Of a DNA stretch of 6,192 bases, positions 1-5,773 are shown piece by piece. The translations under genes were made by a program, and so were the position numbers. Below the pieces are notes generated by a model. That model was not told where the DNA came from. It made no database searches and saw only the letters and a program-made list of their open reading frames with translations. Numbering within the stretch: the stretch's first letter is position 1; the number at the start of each line of letters is the position of its first letter. This stretch comes from JACRBK01 sp964427955 (GTDB lineage Bacteria > Chloroflexota > Anaerolineae > Aggregatilineales > Aggregatilineaceae), in contig CAYRWY010000358.1 of NCBI GenBank assembly GCA_964427955.1, positions 1 through 6,192 on the forward strand, given 5' to 3'.

Positions 1-26
1 CGCGTGGAGAGGGGCCAGGGGGTGAG
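1..26 (-). repeat. Possible fragment of a dispersed pyrimidine-rich intergenic repeat
   Basis: Read on the minus strand, this stretch is almost pure C/T: CTCACCCCCTGGCCCCTCTC with a few bases more. It begins about 17 bases after the stop of the WD40 gene and runs to the window edge. From general familiarity, motifs of the form CTCACCCCC-GGCCCCTCTCC recur between genes in many Chloroflexota and some cyanobacterial genomes, often as one arm of a longer inverted repeat. Only one copy and one arm are visible here. A shorter related string (GGCCAGGGG on the plus strand) also follows the next gene at 2049-2057. Repeat status is an inference that cannot be shown from this window. Confidence 0.3.
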
Positions 27-43
27 CTAAACCGCGCTCAACC

Positions 44-1966
44 TCAGCCCTCCGGTAATCCTTCGCCGTCCTCCTCGGGCGCCGCGCCCCACAGCCGCAC
101 CGAGGTATCCCAGTACCCGGCGGCCAGGCAGGTGCCGTCCGGCGACCAGGCCACGCTGTTGACCGGGCCGGTGTGGTCGTTCAGCACGGAGAGGATAATC
201 CCAACGTTGGCATCCCACACGCGCAGCGTGCCGTCCATGCTGCCCGACGCCAGCAGCATCCCATCCGGCGACCAGGCCACGCTGGCGATGGGCAAGGTGT
301 GCCCTTTCAGCAGGCGCAGCAGCCGCCTGGATTGCGTATCCCATACGCACACCGTCGCTTCGGAACTCCCGGCGGCGATCAGCGATCCATCCGGCGACCA
401 GGCCACGCTGGTCAGCAGCCCGGGGCAGCCATCCAGGCGGGCGGCGGCGGTGCCGTAATCATGCCAGATGCGCACCTGGCCGTCGGAGGTGCCCGCCGCG
501 AGGTACCCACCATCAGGCGACCAATCCACGCTCCAGATCGCCTCGTGGTGATCGTCACCCAGGACGACCAGCAGATCCCCCGTCGCGGCGGCCCATTCGC
601 GCACCGTGCCGTCCAGGCTGGCCGACGCCAGCCGCGTTCCATCGGGCGACCAGGTGATCCCGTGCACGCCGCGCGAGTGTCCCCCGATGATGTTGACCAG
701 CGTCCCGGTGTGGGTATCCCAGACGCGCACCCAGTGGTCATAGCTGGCCGAGGCCAGCTCCGTCCCGTTGGGCGACCAGGCCACGTTGACGGCCCAGTTC
801 ATGTGCCCGCCCAGCGCGATCAGCGGTGTGCTGGTGGTGGCATCCCACAGCCGCACCGTGCCGTCCCAACTGGACGACGCGAGGCGCGCGCCATCCGGGG
901 ACCAATCGACCGCCTCGACCGGGCCGGTATGCCCGCCCAGCACGGCCAGCGGAAAGCCCGAGGCCGTCCAGACCCGCACCACGTCGTCCGAACTGGCGGA
1001 CGCCAGGCTGTTCCCGTCGGGCGCCCAGGAGATGCTGTTCACCCAACTGGTGTGGCCGGACAGCAGCCGGACCGCATTGCCCGACCGGTCCCACAGCCGC
1101 ACATTCCCATCCCAACTGCCTGACGCGAGATATTTGCCATTGGGCGACCAATCCACCGCCTCGACCGCGCCGGTGTGCCCCTGTACGACGGTGAGGAGGC
1201 TCCAGTCGCCAGCGTTCCAGTAGCGGACCGTGCTGTCTTCACTGCCGGAAACCAGACGGCTGCCATCCGGCGCCCAATCGACGCTCAGCACCGGGCTGGT
1301 ATGCCCTTGCAGCACGGCGACCGCGCCGCCGGACGAGGCGTCCCACACGCGTACCAGCTCATCACCGCCGCCCGACACCAGCCGCCGGCTGTCGGGCGAC
1401 CAGCTCACACTGGACGTGCGGTGCGTATGGCCGGACATGCTCGCAACCATCACCCCCGTGGCGGCGTTCCACACGCGCACCCGTCCATCTTCGTAGCCCG
1501 CCGCGACGCGCCCGCCGTCCGGCGACCACGCGATGCAGCTCACGGCGCTGCCGGTGCTGCCGAGGGTCGCTAACAGGCTGCCGGAATTCGGGTCCCAGAT
1601 CCGCAGCTTGCCGTTGGCATGGCCCGACACCAGCCGTGACCCGTTGGGGGACCACGCGACGCGGGTCGCCTGTGCATCCGTCGCTTCCAGGCGGCGCGGG
1701 GCGTCGGTGAAACTCTGCGTATCGTACAGCCAGACGCTGCGCGCGCCGACGAGGGCCAGGATGTGGCCGCGCGGTGCCCAGGCGACCTGGTGAACCATCC
1801 CGCGTCCCAGGCGCGCGACCTCGGTCATGTGCCGGGCATTATCCGCCGTGATGGGTGGTCCGAAGACCGATGACTGTGTCAGGATGCCTTGCCAGGCGTG
1901 CGTGTTGAGAGTGGTCGGACAGAAAACAAGCAAGCAAATTAGAAGGACCAGACATCCCCGCTTCAT
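44..1966 (-). CDS. Exported WD40-repeat protein with 14 repeats (two predicted seven-bladed beta-propellers)
   Basis: A 640-residue protein built almost wholly of WD40 repeats, a fold that normally serves as a protein-binding scaffold and not as an enzyme; the partner is unknown. Residues 1-24 form a signal peptide: Lys-Arg, a hydrophobic core, then THA before Trp25, which fits signal peptidase I. Cys5, Cys11 and Cys16 do not sit in a good lipobox. Fourteen repeats follow, each with a W-[SA]-P core. The core Trp residues are at 63, 105, 147, 189, 231, 273, 314, 355, 397, 439, 482, 523, 565 and 607, a step of 41-43 residues. Most repeats end in a [VL]R-[VLI]-W-type strand, many start with a GH dipeptide, and repeat 1 is the most diverged. 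Fourteen equals two times seven, so two propellers (about 57-345 and 346-627) are expected, followed by a short acidic tail. The ATG has GGAGG (1975-1979) 8 bases upstream and a strong promoter at 2006-2034. The fold is near certain; location is likely outside the cytoplasm; function is unknown. Confidence 0.93.
   Translation of the reverse strand: MKRGCLVLLICLLVFCPTTLNTHAWQGILTQSSVFGPPITADNARHMTEVARLGRGMVHQVAWAPRGHILALVGARSVWLYDTQSFTDAPRRLEATDAQATRVAWSPNGSRLVSGHANGKLRIWDPNSGSLLATLGSTGSAVSCIAWSPDGGRVAAGYEDGRVRVWNAATGVMVASMSGHTHRTSSVSWSPDSRRLVSGGGDELVRVWDASSGGAVAVLQGHTSPVLSVDWAPDGSRLVSGSEDSTVRYWNAGDWSLLTVVQGHTGAVEAVDWSPNGKYLASGSWDGNVRLWDRSGNAVRLLSGHTSWVNSISWAPDGNSLASASSDDVVRVWTASGFPLAVLGGHTGPVEAVDWSPDGARLASSSWDGTVRLWDATTSTPLIALGGHMNWAVNVAWSPNGTELASASYDHWVRVWDTHTGTLVNIIGGHSRGVHGITWSPDGTRLASASLDGTVREWAAATGDLLVVLGDDHHEAIWSVDWSPDGGYLAAGTSDGQVRIWHDYGTAAARLDGCPGLLTSVAWSPDGSLIAAGSSEATVCVWDTQSRRLLRLLKGHTLPIASVAWSPDGMLLASGSMDGTLRVWDANVGIILSVLNDHTGPVNSVAWSPDGTCLAAGYWDTSVRLWGAAPEEDGEGLPEG
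138..410 (-). repeat. Three identical 21-nt blocks with a 126-bp period inside the WD40 gene
   Basis: The same 21 bases, beginning TCCGGCGACCAGGCC on the plus strand, occur at 138-158, 264-284 and 390-410, exactly 126 bp (42 codons) apart. They encode the SVAWSPDG-type core of repeats 14, 13 and 12. Near copies with a few changes recur in other repeats, for example around 770-785. Identity at the DNA level, including third codon positions, points to recent duplication or gene conversion among the C-terminal blades. Confidence 0.85.
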
Positions 1967-1974
1967 CCCCTACT

Positions 1975-1979
1975 CCTCC
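1975..1979 (-). promoter_or_regulatory. Ribosome binding site of the WD40 gene
   Basis: GGAGG on the minus strand, 8 bases before the ATG at 1966. It supports that start, which is also the one that gives a complete signal peptide. Confidence 0.75.
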
Positions 1980-2005
1980 CCAGGAGTAACTTGTCACATA
2001 ATACT

Positions 2006-2034
2006 ATAATAAGGCGAATTCGAATTCAGGTCAA
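2006..2034 (-). promoter_or_regulatory. Sigma70-type promoter of the WD40 gene, with a palindrome in the spacer
   Basis: Read on the minus strand there is TTGACC (-35, 2029-2034), a 17-bp spacer, then TATTAT (-10, 2006-2011). Five of six bases match consensus in each hexamer and the spacing is ideal. Transcription should start near 1999, leaving a leader of about 33 bases with the GGAGG site. The spacer contains the perfect 12-bp palindrome GAATTCGAATTC (2016-2027), which could be a protein-binding site. The promoter lies just after the stop of the upstream zinc-ribbon gene, so the WD40 gene can be transcribed alone. Confidence 0.65.
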
Positions 2035-2060
2035 CTGGGGGGAGTCGAGGCCAGGGGAAA

Positions 2061-3167
2061 CTAATACTCCATGCCCGGCAGGGGAGGGACGGAGACGCGG
2101 TAAGCGCCCGCGTGGATGGTGCCGATCACGAACAGGGTCGCGCCGCCCCAGACGCCCACGCCCGCGATCCCGGCGAGGATCGCATAAGCGACGGCGCCAT
2201 CCTTGACCAGCGCCACGTCGTCGGGATCGGCTTCGGAGTGGCTGAACTGCTCCTCGAACAGCGTTACCGCCGGATAAGCTTCGCGCAGCGCGGCCTGGTA
2301 GCGTTCCTGGGAGGTGATGATCCCCCCGGCGATCCCCAGCAGGATCGCCAGCACGAGGCACACGACGAAAATCATGCTGCCGAAGATCGCCCAGCGCCGC
2401 CCGATCCGCGCCCGCTTGAGCCGGATGTGCGCCGCCCCGGCGCCATCTTCGAACAGGCTGCCGTCCGCTTCGCGCGTGATGTAGACCCGGTCTGCCCGGA
2501 AGCCGCCCAGCAGCGCCAGCAGAAAATACCACAGCGCGCCGATGATCGTGAGAAAGGCCAACAGCCAGCCCGTCACGCCCAGCACCTTGCCGTGGGTCAG
2601 CGTGGCGGCGTGCGGCGTGCGGTTCTTCAGGTGATAGCCGCCATGCTGGTAGACCTGCACGCGTTGTTGGAGACGATCCACCGGGGGCGCGGCGTACCCA
2701 TAGGTGGGCGGCGGCGCATAGACCGGCGCGGGCGGCGGCGTGATCCACGCGGGATCGGGAATGGGCGCGCGCACCGGCGGCGGGGTGTACGGCGCGGGCG
2801 GCACGACGTATTTCGGGAGGTTGTAGGCGGTCTCGGCGGCGGGGATATATTCCGCCGTTGGCTGTTCGGCGGTGTCCTCGTCTCCACGGTCGATCACGGC
2901 TTCACTCAGAGAGGCGGTGGGCACCAGTCCGGCGGTGTCATCCGGCGCCGTCTCGTCCAGGGGGTCTTCGGCGGTGATGTCGCCCAGTGGCGCGGGAGCC
3001 GCTTCGACTTCTGGCAGTTCGGTGGTTGGTAGTAGAGAGCGATCCACCGGCAGGATCGTCTCATCCTCCCCGGCGGTGTTCAGCGGGGAGTCGCAGCGCG
3101 GGCAGACATCGTCGCCCGTCATGACGTATGCGCCGCAGGCAGGGCAGCGCCGGAGATCGTGAGTCAC
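2061..3167 (-). CDS. Zinc-ribbon membrane protein with long Pro/acidic linker, function unknown
   Basis: A 368-residue protein that I cannot assign to a named family. Residues 8-25 form a zinc ribbon: Cys8-x2-Cys11, ten residues, Cys22-x2-Cys25, each pair in a CPxC context. Residues 27-110 are rich in Asp, Glu, Thr and Pro. Residues about 117-165 are rich in Pro, Tyr and Ala, and this whole stretch looks unstructured. A basic, His-containing segment (164-194) precedes three hydrophobic spans at about 196-222, 259-286 and 326-352. The loop between spans 1 and 2 is strongly basic; the loop between spans 2 and 3 is acidic. There is no signal peptide. The start is GTG at 3167, chosen because AAGGA lies 6 bases upstream and because the zinc ribbon begins directly after it. 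Gaps of 94-95 bp on both sides argue against tight coupling to its neighbours. A sensory or scaffold role at the membrane is possible but unproven. Confidence 0.85.
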   Translation of the reverse strand: MTHDLRRCPACGAYVMTGDDVCPRCDSPLNTAGEDETILPVDRSLLPTTELPEVEAAPAPLGDITAEDPLDETAPDDTAGLVPTASLSEAVIDRGDEDTAEQPTAEYIPAAETAYNLPKYVVPPAPYTPPPVRAPIPDPAWITPPPAPVYAPPPTYGYAAPPVDRLQQRVQVYQHGGYHLKNRTPHAATLTHGKVLGVTGWLLAFLTIIGALWYFLLALLGGFRADRVYITREADGSLFEDGAGAAHIRLKRARIGRRWAIFGSMIFVVCLVLAILLGIAGGIITSQERYQAALREAYPAVTLFEEQFSHSEADPDDVALVKDGAVAYAILAGIAGVGVWGGATLFVIGTIHAGAYRVSVPPLPGMEY

Positions 3168-3173
3168 GCTGAG

Positions 3174-3178
3174 TCCTT
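3174..3178 (-). promoter_or_regulatory. Ribosome binding site that fixes the GTG start of the zinc-ribbon gene
   Basis: AAGGA on the minus strand, 6 bases before the GTG at 3165-3167. No ATG in this frame lies near enough to compete without removing the first zinc-binding cysteines. Confidence 0.65.
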
Positions 3179-3207
3179 AATATCGTGTGCGTGCGAGAGT
3201 TGTCCCC

Positions 3208-3237
3208 ATTGTACACCGGATTCCCGCTCGAATTGGA
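3208..3237 (-). promoter_or_regulatory. Weak promoter candidate for the zinc-ribbon gene
   Basis: On the minus strand TACAAT (3208-3213) is a good -10 hexamer. The best -35 at 18 bp spacing is TCCAAT (3232-3237), which matches consensus poorly. The predicted leader would be about 34 bases. The gene might instead be read through from the nitroreductase gene, since no terminator is visible between them. Confidence 0.3.
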
Positions 3238-3262
3238 CCCCTGCTCTATGCCTGCCGGGCGC

Positions 3263-4051
3263 TTACCGTGCGCTTGCGCGGGGTGATGCTGACCACCAGA
3301 AGCCACTTTTTATCAGGCGCTCCTGGAATTCCAGGACTTTCCCGGTAGGGATTTTCTCAGCGACCGGTTGACCCGACCACTTGGTATAGAACCAATCCAG
3401 GTAATGCTCGAAACCCCGGTCTTCCCAGTCGTCGATCAACCCCAGATGGCGCTGAGGATCGTCGTATTCGGCCACGATCTGCCCCAGTTGTTCCTCCGTC
3501 GGTGGGCTGTACTTCCCATAGTGCACGATGAATTTGTGGCTCAACCGGCCTTTGGCATAGGTTGGCTCCTGGCGCGGATAGCCCAGGATGACGGTGATCA
3601 AAGGGAAGCACGAGGTCTCCGGAAGGTTCAGGGCCTGGTAAACCCGGTCAAGGGGCTGGCGGTGCAGCGCATTCGTAATCAAGGAATCGATGCCCAGCGA
3701 TGTGGCTGCAATGACCGCCGTTTGGGCCGCGAGCATGGTATCAATGGTGCCGGTGATGAAGCCGATGATATCGTCGTTGTCGAATTGGTGCCCAAGATAG
3801 CGGGCCGCCGCCATGATGCGCGTGTAGTCCACGCAAAAAACAAGGGCGCAGCTCCCTTGATAGGCGAGCAAGTCGCGCATGGTCTCGCGATCTTTCAGGA
3901 CGATGATCGAATAACTCTGCCGCGCTGAAGCATTGGCGGCGTGCAGGGTGGCTTCCAGGATGTGGATCAAATCGGCTTCGGAAATATCCTGTTCGGAAAA
4001 GTTGCCGTGAATGGAACGAAGCTGACAGATGGTTTGCAGGGTCTCGTTCAT
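3263..4051 (-). CDS. Nitroreductase-family flavoprotein
   Basis: A 262-residue protein of the FMN-dependent nitroreductase family, whose members pass electrons from NAD(P)H to nitro compounds, quinones or flavins, usually as cytoplasmic homodimers. Visible family landmarks: the N-terminal R-S-I-H-x2-F segment (12-18) that contacts the FMN phosphate; the helix with ILEA and then NASARQSY (40-47), in the place of the usual SAxNxQPW flavin loop; the central helix TMLAAQTAVIAATSLGID (105-122); LNLPE and LGYPR (141-160); and GRLSHKFIVHYGKY (168-181), like the GRLPxxxxVHxxRY motif of NfsA/FRP-type enzymes. The C-terminal part (about 200-262), rich in Trp, Tyr and Phe, is typical of a longer subgroup that I recall also from Firmicutes. 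The true substrate cannot be told. The ATG at 4051 has AAGGA 4 bases upstream. Hand counts of several 60-base lines give about 57-60% GC (45% near the start), against about 65-73% in flanking genes, so transfer is possible. It has its own promoter with an operator-like repeat. Confidence 0.85.
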   Translation of the reverse strand: MNETLQTICQLRSIHGNFSEQDISEADLIHILEATLHAANASARQSYSIIVLKDRETMRDLLAYQGSCALVFCVDYTRIMAAARYLGHQFDNDDIIGFITGTIDTMLAAQTAVIAATSLGIDSLITNALHRQPLDRVYQALNLPETSCFPLITVILGYPRQEPTYAKGRLSHKFIVHYGKYSPPTEEQLGQIVAEYDDPQRHLGLIDDWEDRGFEHYLDWFYTKWSGQPVAEKIPTGKVLEFQERLIKSGFWWSASPRASAR

Positions 4052-4067
4052 GTTTTCCTTCAGAAAA

Positions 4068-4085
4068 ATAGAAAATATGTTCTAT
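4068..4085 (-). promoter_or_regulatory. Operator-like inverted repeat at the transcription start of the nitroreductase gene
   Basis: ATAGAA, six bases, TTCTAT: a perfect 6-bp inverted repeat spanning 18 bp. It lies immediately downstream of the predicted -10 box (4092-4097), so that it would cover about +1 to +18 of the transcript. That is a standard place for a repressor operator. No regulator gene adjoins it, so the binding protein is unknown. The AT-rich context makes chance occurrence possible. Confidence 0.4.
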
Positions 4086-4091
4086 GCGGGA

Positions 4092-4121
4092 AGTATAACA
4101 TACCCAGGCGTCGGAATACAA
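4092..4121 (-). promoter_or_regulatory. Sigma70-type promoter with extended -10 for the nitroreductase gene
   Basis: On the minus strand: TTGTAT (-35, 4116-4121), an 18-bp spacer ending in TGT, then TATACT (-10, 4092-4097). The TGn directly before the -10 is the extended -10 motif and can offset a moderate -35. The predicted start is near 4085, giving a leader of about 34 bases with AAGGA near its end. Confidence 0.6.
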
Positions 4122-4146
4122 GATTTCGACGCGATGGTGGCGATTT

Positions 4147-5667
4147 TTACGGCGCGGGGCGGATCTCCACCGGGCCGAGATCGACACTCAGGCCGACCAC
4201 GCGCGGGCGACCGTACAGGTCGAAGTCCGGCAGCGGGACCGCCGTCGTCGTCCCGGCGTCGAACAGGGGACTGGTGGTATCCCAGGCAAAATCACCCGCG
4301 TCCGGGTGGGCGAAGATCGGATCGACGAAGCCGGGGTTGGCCGATCCGCCGCCTGCCGCTTCCAGCGCGCTGACCGGCTGATCCAGCTCGCCCACGCCCA
4401 GATCGCCCCAGATCAGCTCCTGACCGTTGCCCGATCCGAAGAAGATCGAGTGCTGCACGTTCAGCGTGAACGCGGGCGACACCCAGATCGCGCCGGAGTT
4501 CTGGTAAAACACGCTGTTGACGATCTCCAACTGGCCCGGCTCGGTCGGGCTGTCGTAGGCGACTGTCATGGCGTAGGCGCTCTCGCCCCAACTGTGCCGC
4601 GCCACCAGCGTATTCAGCACCCGGTAGGGCGCACCGGTCTCGAAGACCAGCGCCGCGTCGGCGTCGGTGTTGTACACCAGGGCGTTGATCACGTCGCCGC
4701 CCCGCCACAGCTTGATCCCGTTGCGCCCGAGGTCGTGCACGATCACGTTGGCGACCACGCTGCGCGTCGATTTGAGGTCGATCCCGTCCGCCGAAGCGCC
4801 GCTGACGTCGGCGTTGAACACCAGCACGTTATCGCCGGATTCGACCGCCAGCGCGTCCAGCGCCGAGTTGCCGGTATCGCCGGTCGGCAGCTCGACGCGC
4901 AGCGCCTCCCAGCGCATCCCGTGGCACGGACCTTCGCCGCACTGCATCCCGATGCTGCTGATCTGGCGCAGCCATACGTCGTACACCAGCATTCCTTCGA
5001 TTACGGGGGTGCCGTTGCCGCCGTAGGCCGCGCGGATGCCTTCTTCCGATCCTTCGACGCGCAGATGTTGGAGCCGGGCCTGGCGCTGGGGCGCTGCCTC
5101 CGTGCGCCCGAACTCGATCCCCACGCCGGGGAAGTTGTGCACGACGAAGCCATCGACGATCAAGTCGTCGGCGCGGGCGGCGATGCCAATTTGCGTGTAG
5201 GGAGCGGCGGGGGTGAGGATCGCGCCGCCGACGGTCTGCGCGGCCAGGGTGATCCCCGGCGTGTCCAGGATCAGCCCTTCGTACAGGTCCGCCCCGCCGA
5301 GTTTATATTCTCCATCGGACACCCAGATCACGTCGCCGGTCTGAGCGACTTCGGTGGCCTGCGAGATCGTGGCGAAGGGCGCATCCGCCGTGCCGGGATT
5401 GGTATCGCTGCCGGTGGGGGCGACGACCCAGGCTCGCCCGCCGTCCTGGGGCTGATACGCGCGATCCGCCGGGGTAGGGAAGGCGCTCCACTCCAGCGCC
5501 GTCAGAGTCGGGAACTGGTCCACCGTGAACGCGCCGGACGGTCCGCAGATCGCGCCGTCGCAGATTCCGGCGGGGGCGTCCTGGGCCAGGACTGACTGCT
5601 TATGGCAGGACCCGCTGATGGGCAGCAGGCACACGACCACCAGAACTAGCGCTTTTGGGAAGTGCAT
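4147..5667 (-). CDS. Exported parallel beta-helix protein (DUF1565-like N-terminus)
   Basis: A 506-residue protein predicted to fold as a right-handed parallel beta-helix, a shape shared by pectin lyases and other polysaccharide-acting or surface proteins. Residues 1-20 are an export signal. Cys21 after SGS could be lipid-modified, though Ser at -3 is a poor lipobox; cleavage after VLA (28) is the alternative. Residues about 79-145 carry the DUF1565-type pattern V-A-P-x-G-S-D-x-N-P-G-T, then PFATI, a helix and GDVIWVSDGEY. Short repeated beta-rungs follow, for example DGIDLKS (294-300), NGIKLW (316-321), and recurring V/I-x-N-x-V-F/V-Y-N/Q patterns up to about 410. The end (444-502) has NPGFVDP, SPLFDAG, YGRPR and DLGPVE, the usual closing segment of such proteins. 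No catalytic residues can be assigned. The ATG has a perfect AGGAGG (5673-5678) 5 bases upstream. Confident of fold and export; carbohydrate binding or cleavage is only a guess. Confidence 0.88.
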   Translation of the reverse strand: MHFPKALVLVVVCLLPISGSCHKQSVLAQDAPAGICDGAICGPSGAFTVDQFPTLTALEWSAFPTPADRAYQPQDGGRAWVVAPTGSDTNPGTADAPFATISQATEVAQTGDVIWVSDGEYKLGGADLYEGLILDTPGITLAAQTVGGAILTPAAPYTQIGIAARADDLIVDGFVVHNFPGVGIEFGRTEAAPQRQARLQHLRVEGSEEGIRAAYGGNGTPVIEGMLVYDVWLRQISSIGMQCGEGPCHGMRWEALRVELPTGDTGNSALDALAVESGDNVLVFNADVSGASADGIDLKSTRSVVANVIVHDLGRNGIKLWRGGDVINALVYNTDADAALVFETGAPYRVLNTLVARHSWGESAYAMTVAYDSPTEPGQLEIVNSVFYQNSGAIWVSPAFTLNVQHSIFFGSGNGQELIWGDLGVGELDQPVSALEAAGGGSANPGFVDPIFAHPDAGDFAWDTTSPLFDAGTTTAVPLPDFDLYGRPRVVGLSVDLGPVEIRPAP

Positions 5668-5672
5668 GGCCG

Positions 5673-5678
5673 CCTCCT
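5673..5678 (-). promoter_or_regulatory. Ribosome binding site of the beta-helix gene
   Basis: AGGAGG on the minus strand, 5 bases before the ATG at 5667. It is the strongest Shine-Dalgarno site in the window and supports that start. Confidence 0.8.
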
Positions 5679-5699
5679 GAAATAGGGTCAGATATTAAC

Positions 5700-5705
5700 A
5701 GTATA
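5700..5705 (-). promoter_or_regulatory. Candidate -10 box for the beta-helix gene
   Basis: TATACT on the minus strand, giving a predicted start near 5693 and a leader of about 26 bases. At 17 bp spacing the -35 position reads AAATCG (5723-5728), a poor match; TTGAAA lies too far away (22 bp). If this is the promoter it may need an activator. Confidence 0.35.
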
Positions 5706-5740
5706 AACGATCCTGGGTAGCTCGATTTTTCAATCTACAC

Positions 5741-5746
5741 TATACT
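5741..5746 (+). promoter_or_regulatory. Candidate -10 box for the response-regulator gene
   Basis: TATACT on the plus strand, mirroring the minus-strand box 35 bp away. The -35 position at 17 bp spacing (5718-5723, TAGCTC) is poor. A start near 5753 would leave only about 3 bases before the ATG at 5756, but a normal 21-base leader with a ribosome site before the GTG at 5774. Confidence 0.35.
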
Positions 5747-5761
5747 CGGCGGAAAATGGTT

Positions 5762-5766
5762 GAGGG
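5762..5766 (+). promoter_or_regulatory. Ribosome binding site that favours the GTG start of the response regulator
   Basis: GAGGG, 7 bases before GTG at 5774. The rival ATG at 5756 has only GGCGG 3 bases upstream, which is too close for a good site. Confidence 0.5.
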
Positions 5767-5773
5767 CCACGCC

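Noticed and set aside
23..40. TGAGC-N8-GCTCA hairpin after the WD40 stop as a terminator
   Set aside because: The stem has only 5 bp, and a C-rich stretch follows in place of a run of T.
173..1123. Long plus-strand open frame (316 codons) opposite the WD40 gene
   Set aside because: It is antisense to a gene with clear WD40 periodicity, has the His/Arg/Pro-rich makeup expected from GC-rich shadow frames, and shows no domain.
2016..2027. Tandem EcoRI-like sites as a cloning linker artefact
   Set aside because: The sequence sits inside a well-spaced native-looking promoter, with no vector sequence or change of gene content around it.
2112..3032. Plus-strand open frame (306 codons) opposite the zinc-ribbon gene
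   Set aside because: It is a shadow of GC-rich coding DNA with low-complexity Arg/Gly/Asp composition, and the opposite strand holds a real protein with a zinc ribbon and membrane spans.
3061..3306. Minus-strand frame of 81 codons spanning the gap between the nitroreductase and zinc-ribbon genes
   Set aside because: It overlaps both genes in another frame, lacks a ribosome site, and its C-terminal half is just the zinc-ribbon coding sequence read out of frame.
1967..4146. Near-equal intergenic gaps of 94, 95 and 95 bp
   Set aside because: The gaps share no sequence, the promoters sit at different places in each, and the equality looks like chance.
4130..4148. Plus-strand GC-rich stretch ending in TTTTT as an intrinsic terminator
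   Set aside because: Only about 3 bp of stem can pair, and no plus-strand gene lies upstream that would need it.
4306..5595. Very long plus-strand open frame (429 codons) opposite the beta-helix gene
   Set aside because: Its length is explained by high GC and few stop codons. The minus-strand product has a signal peptide, a perfect ribosome site and the DUF1565/beta-helix patterns, whereas this frame has none.
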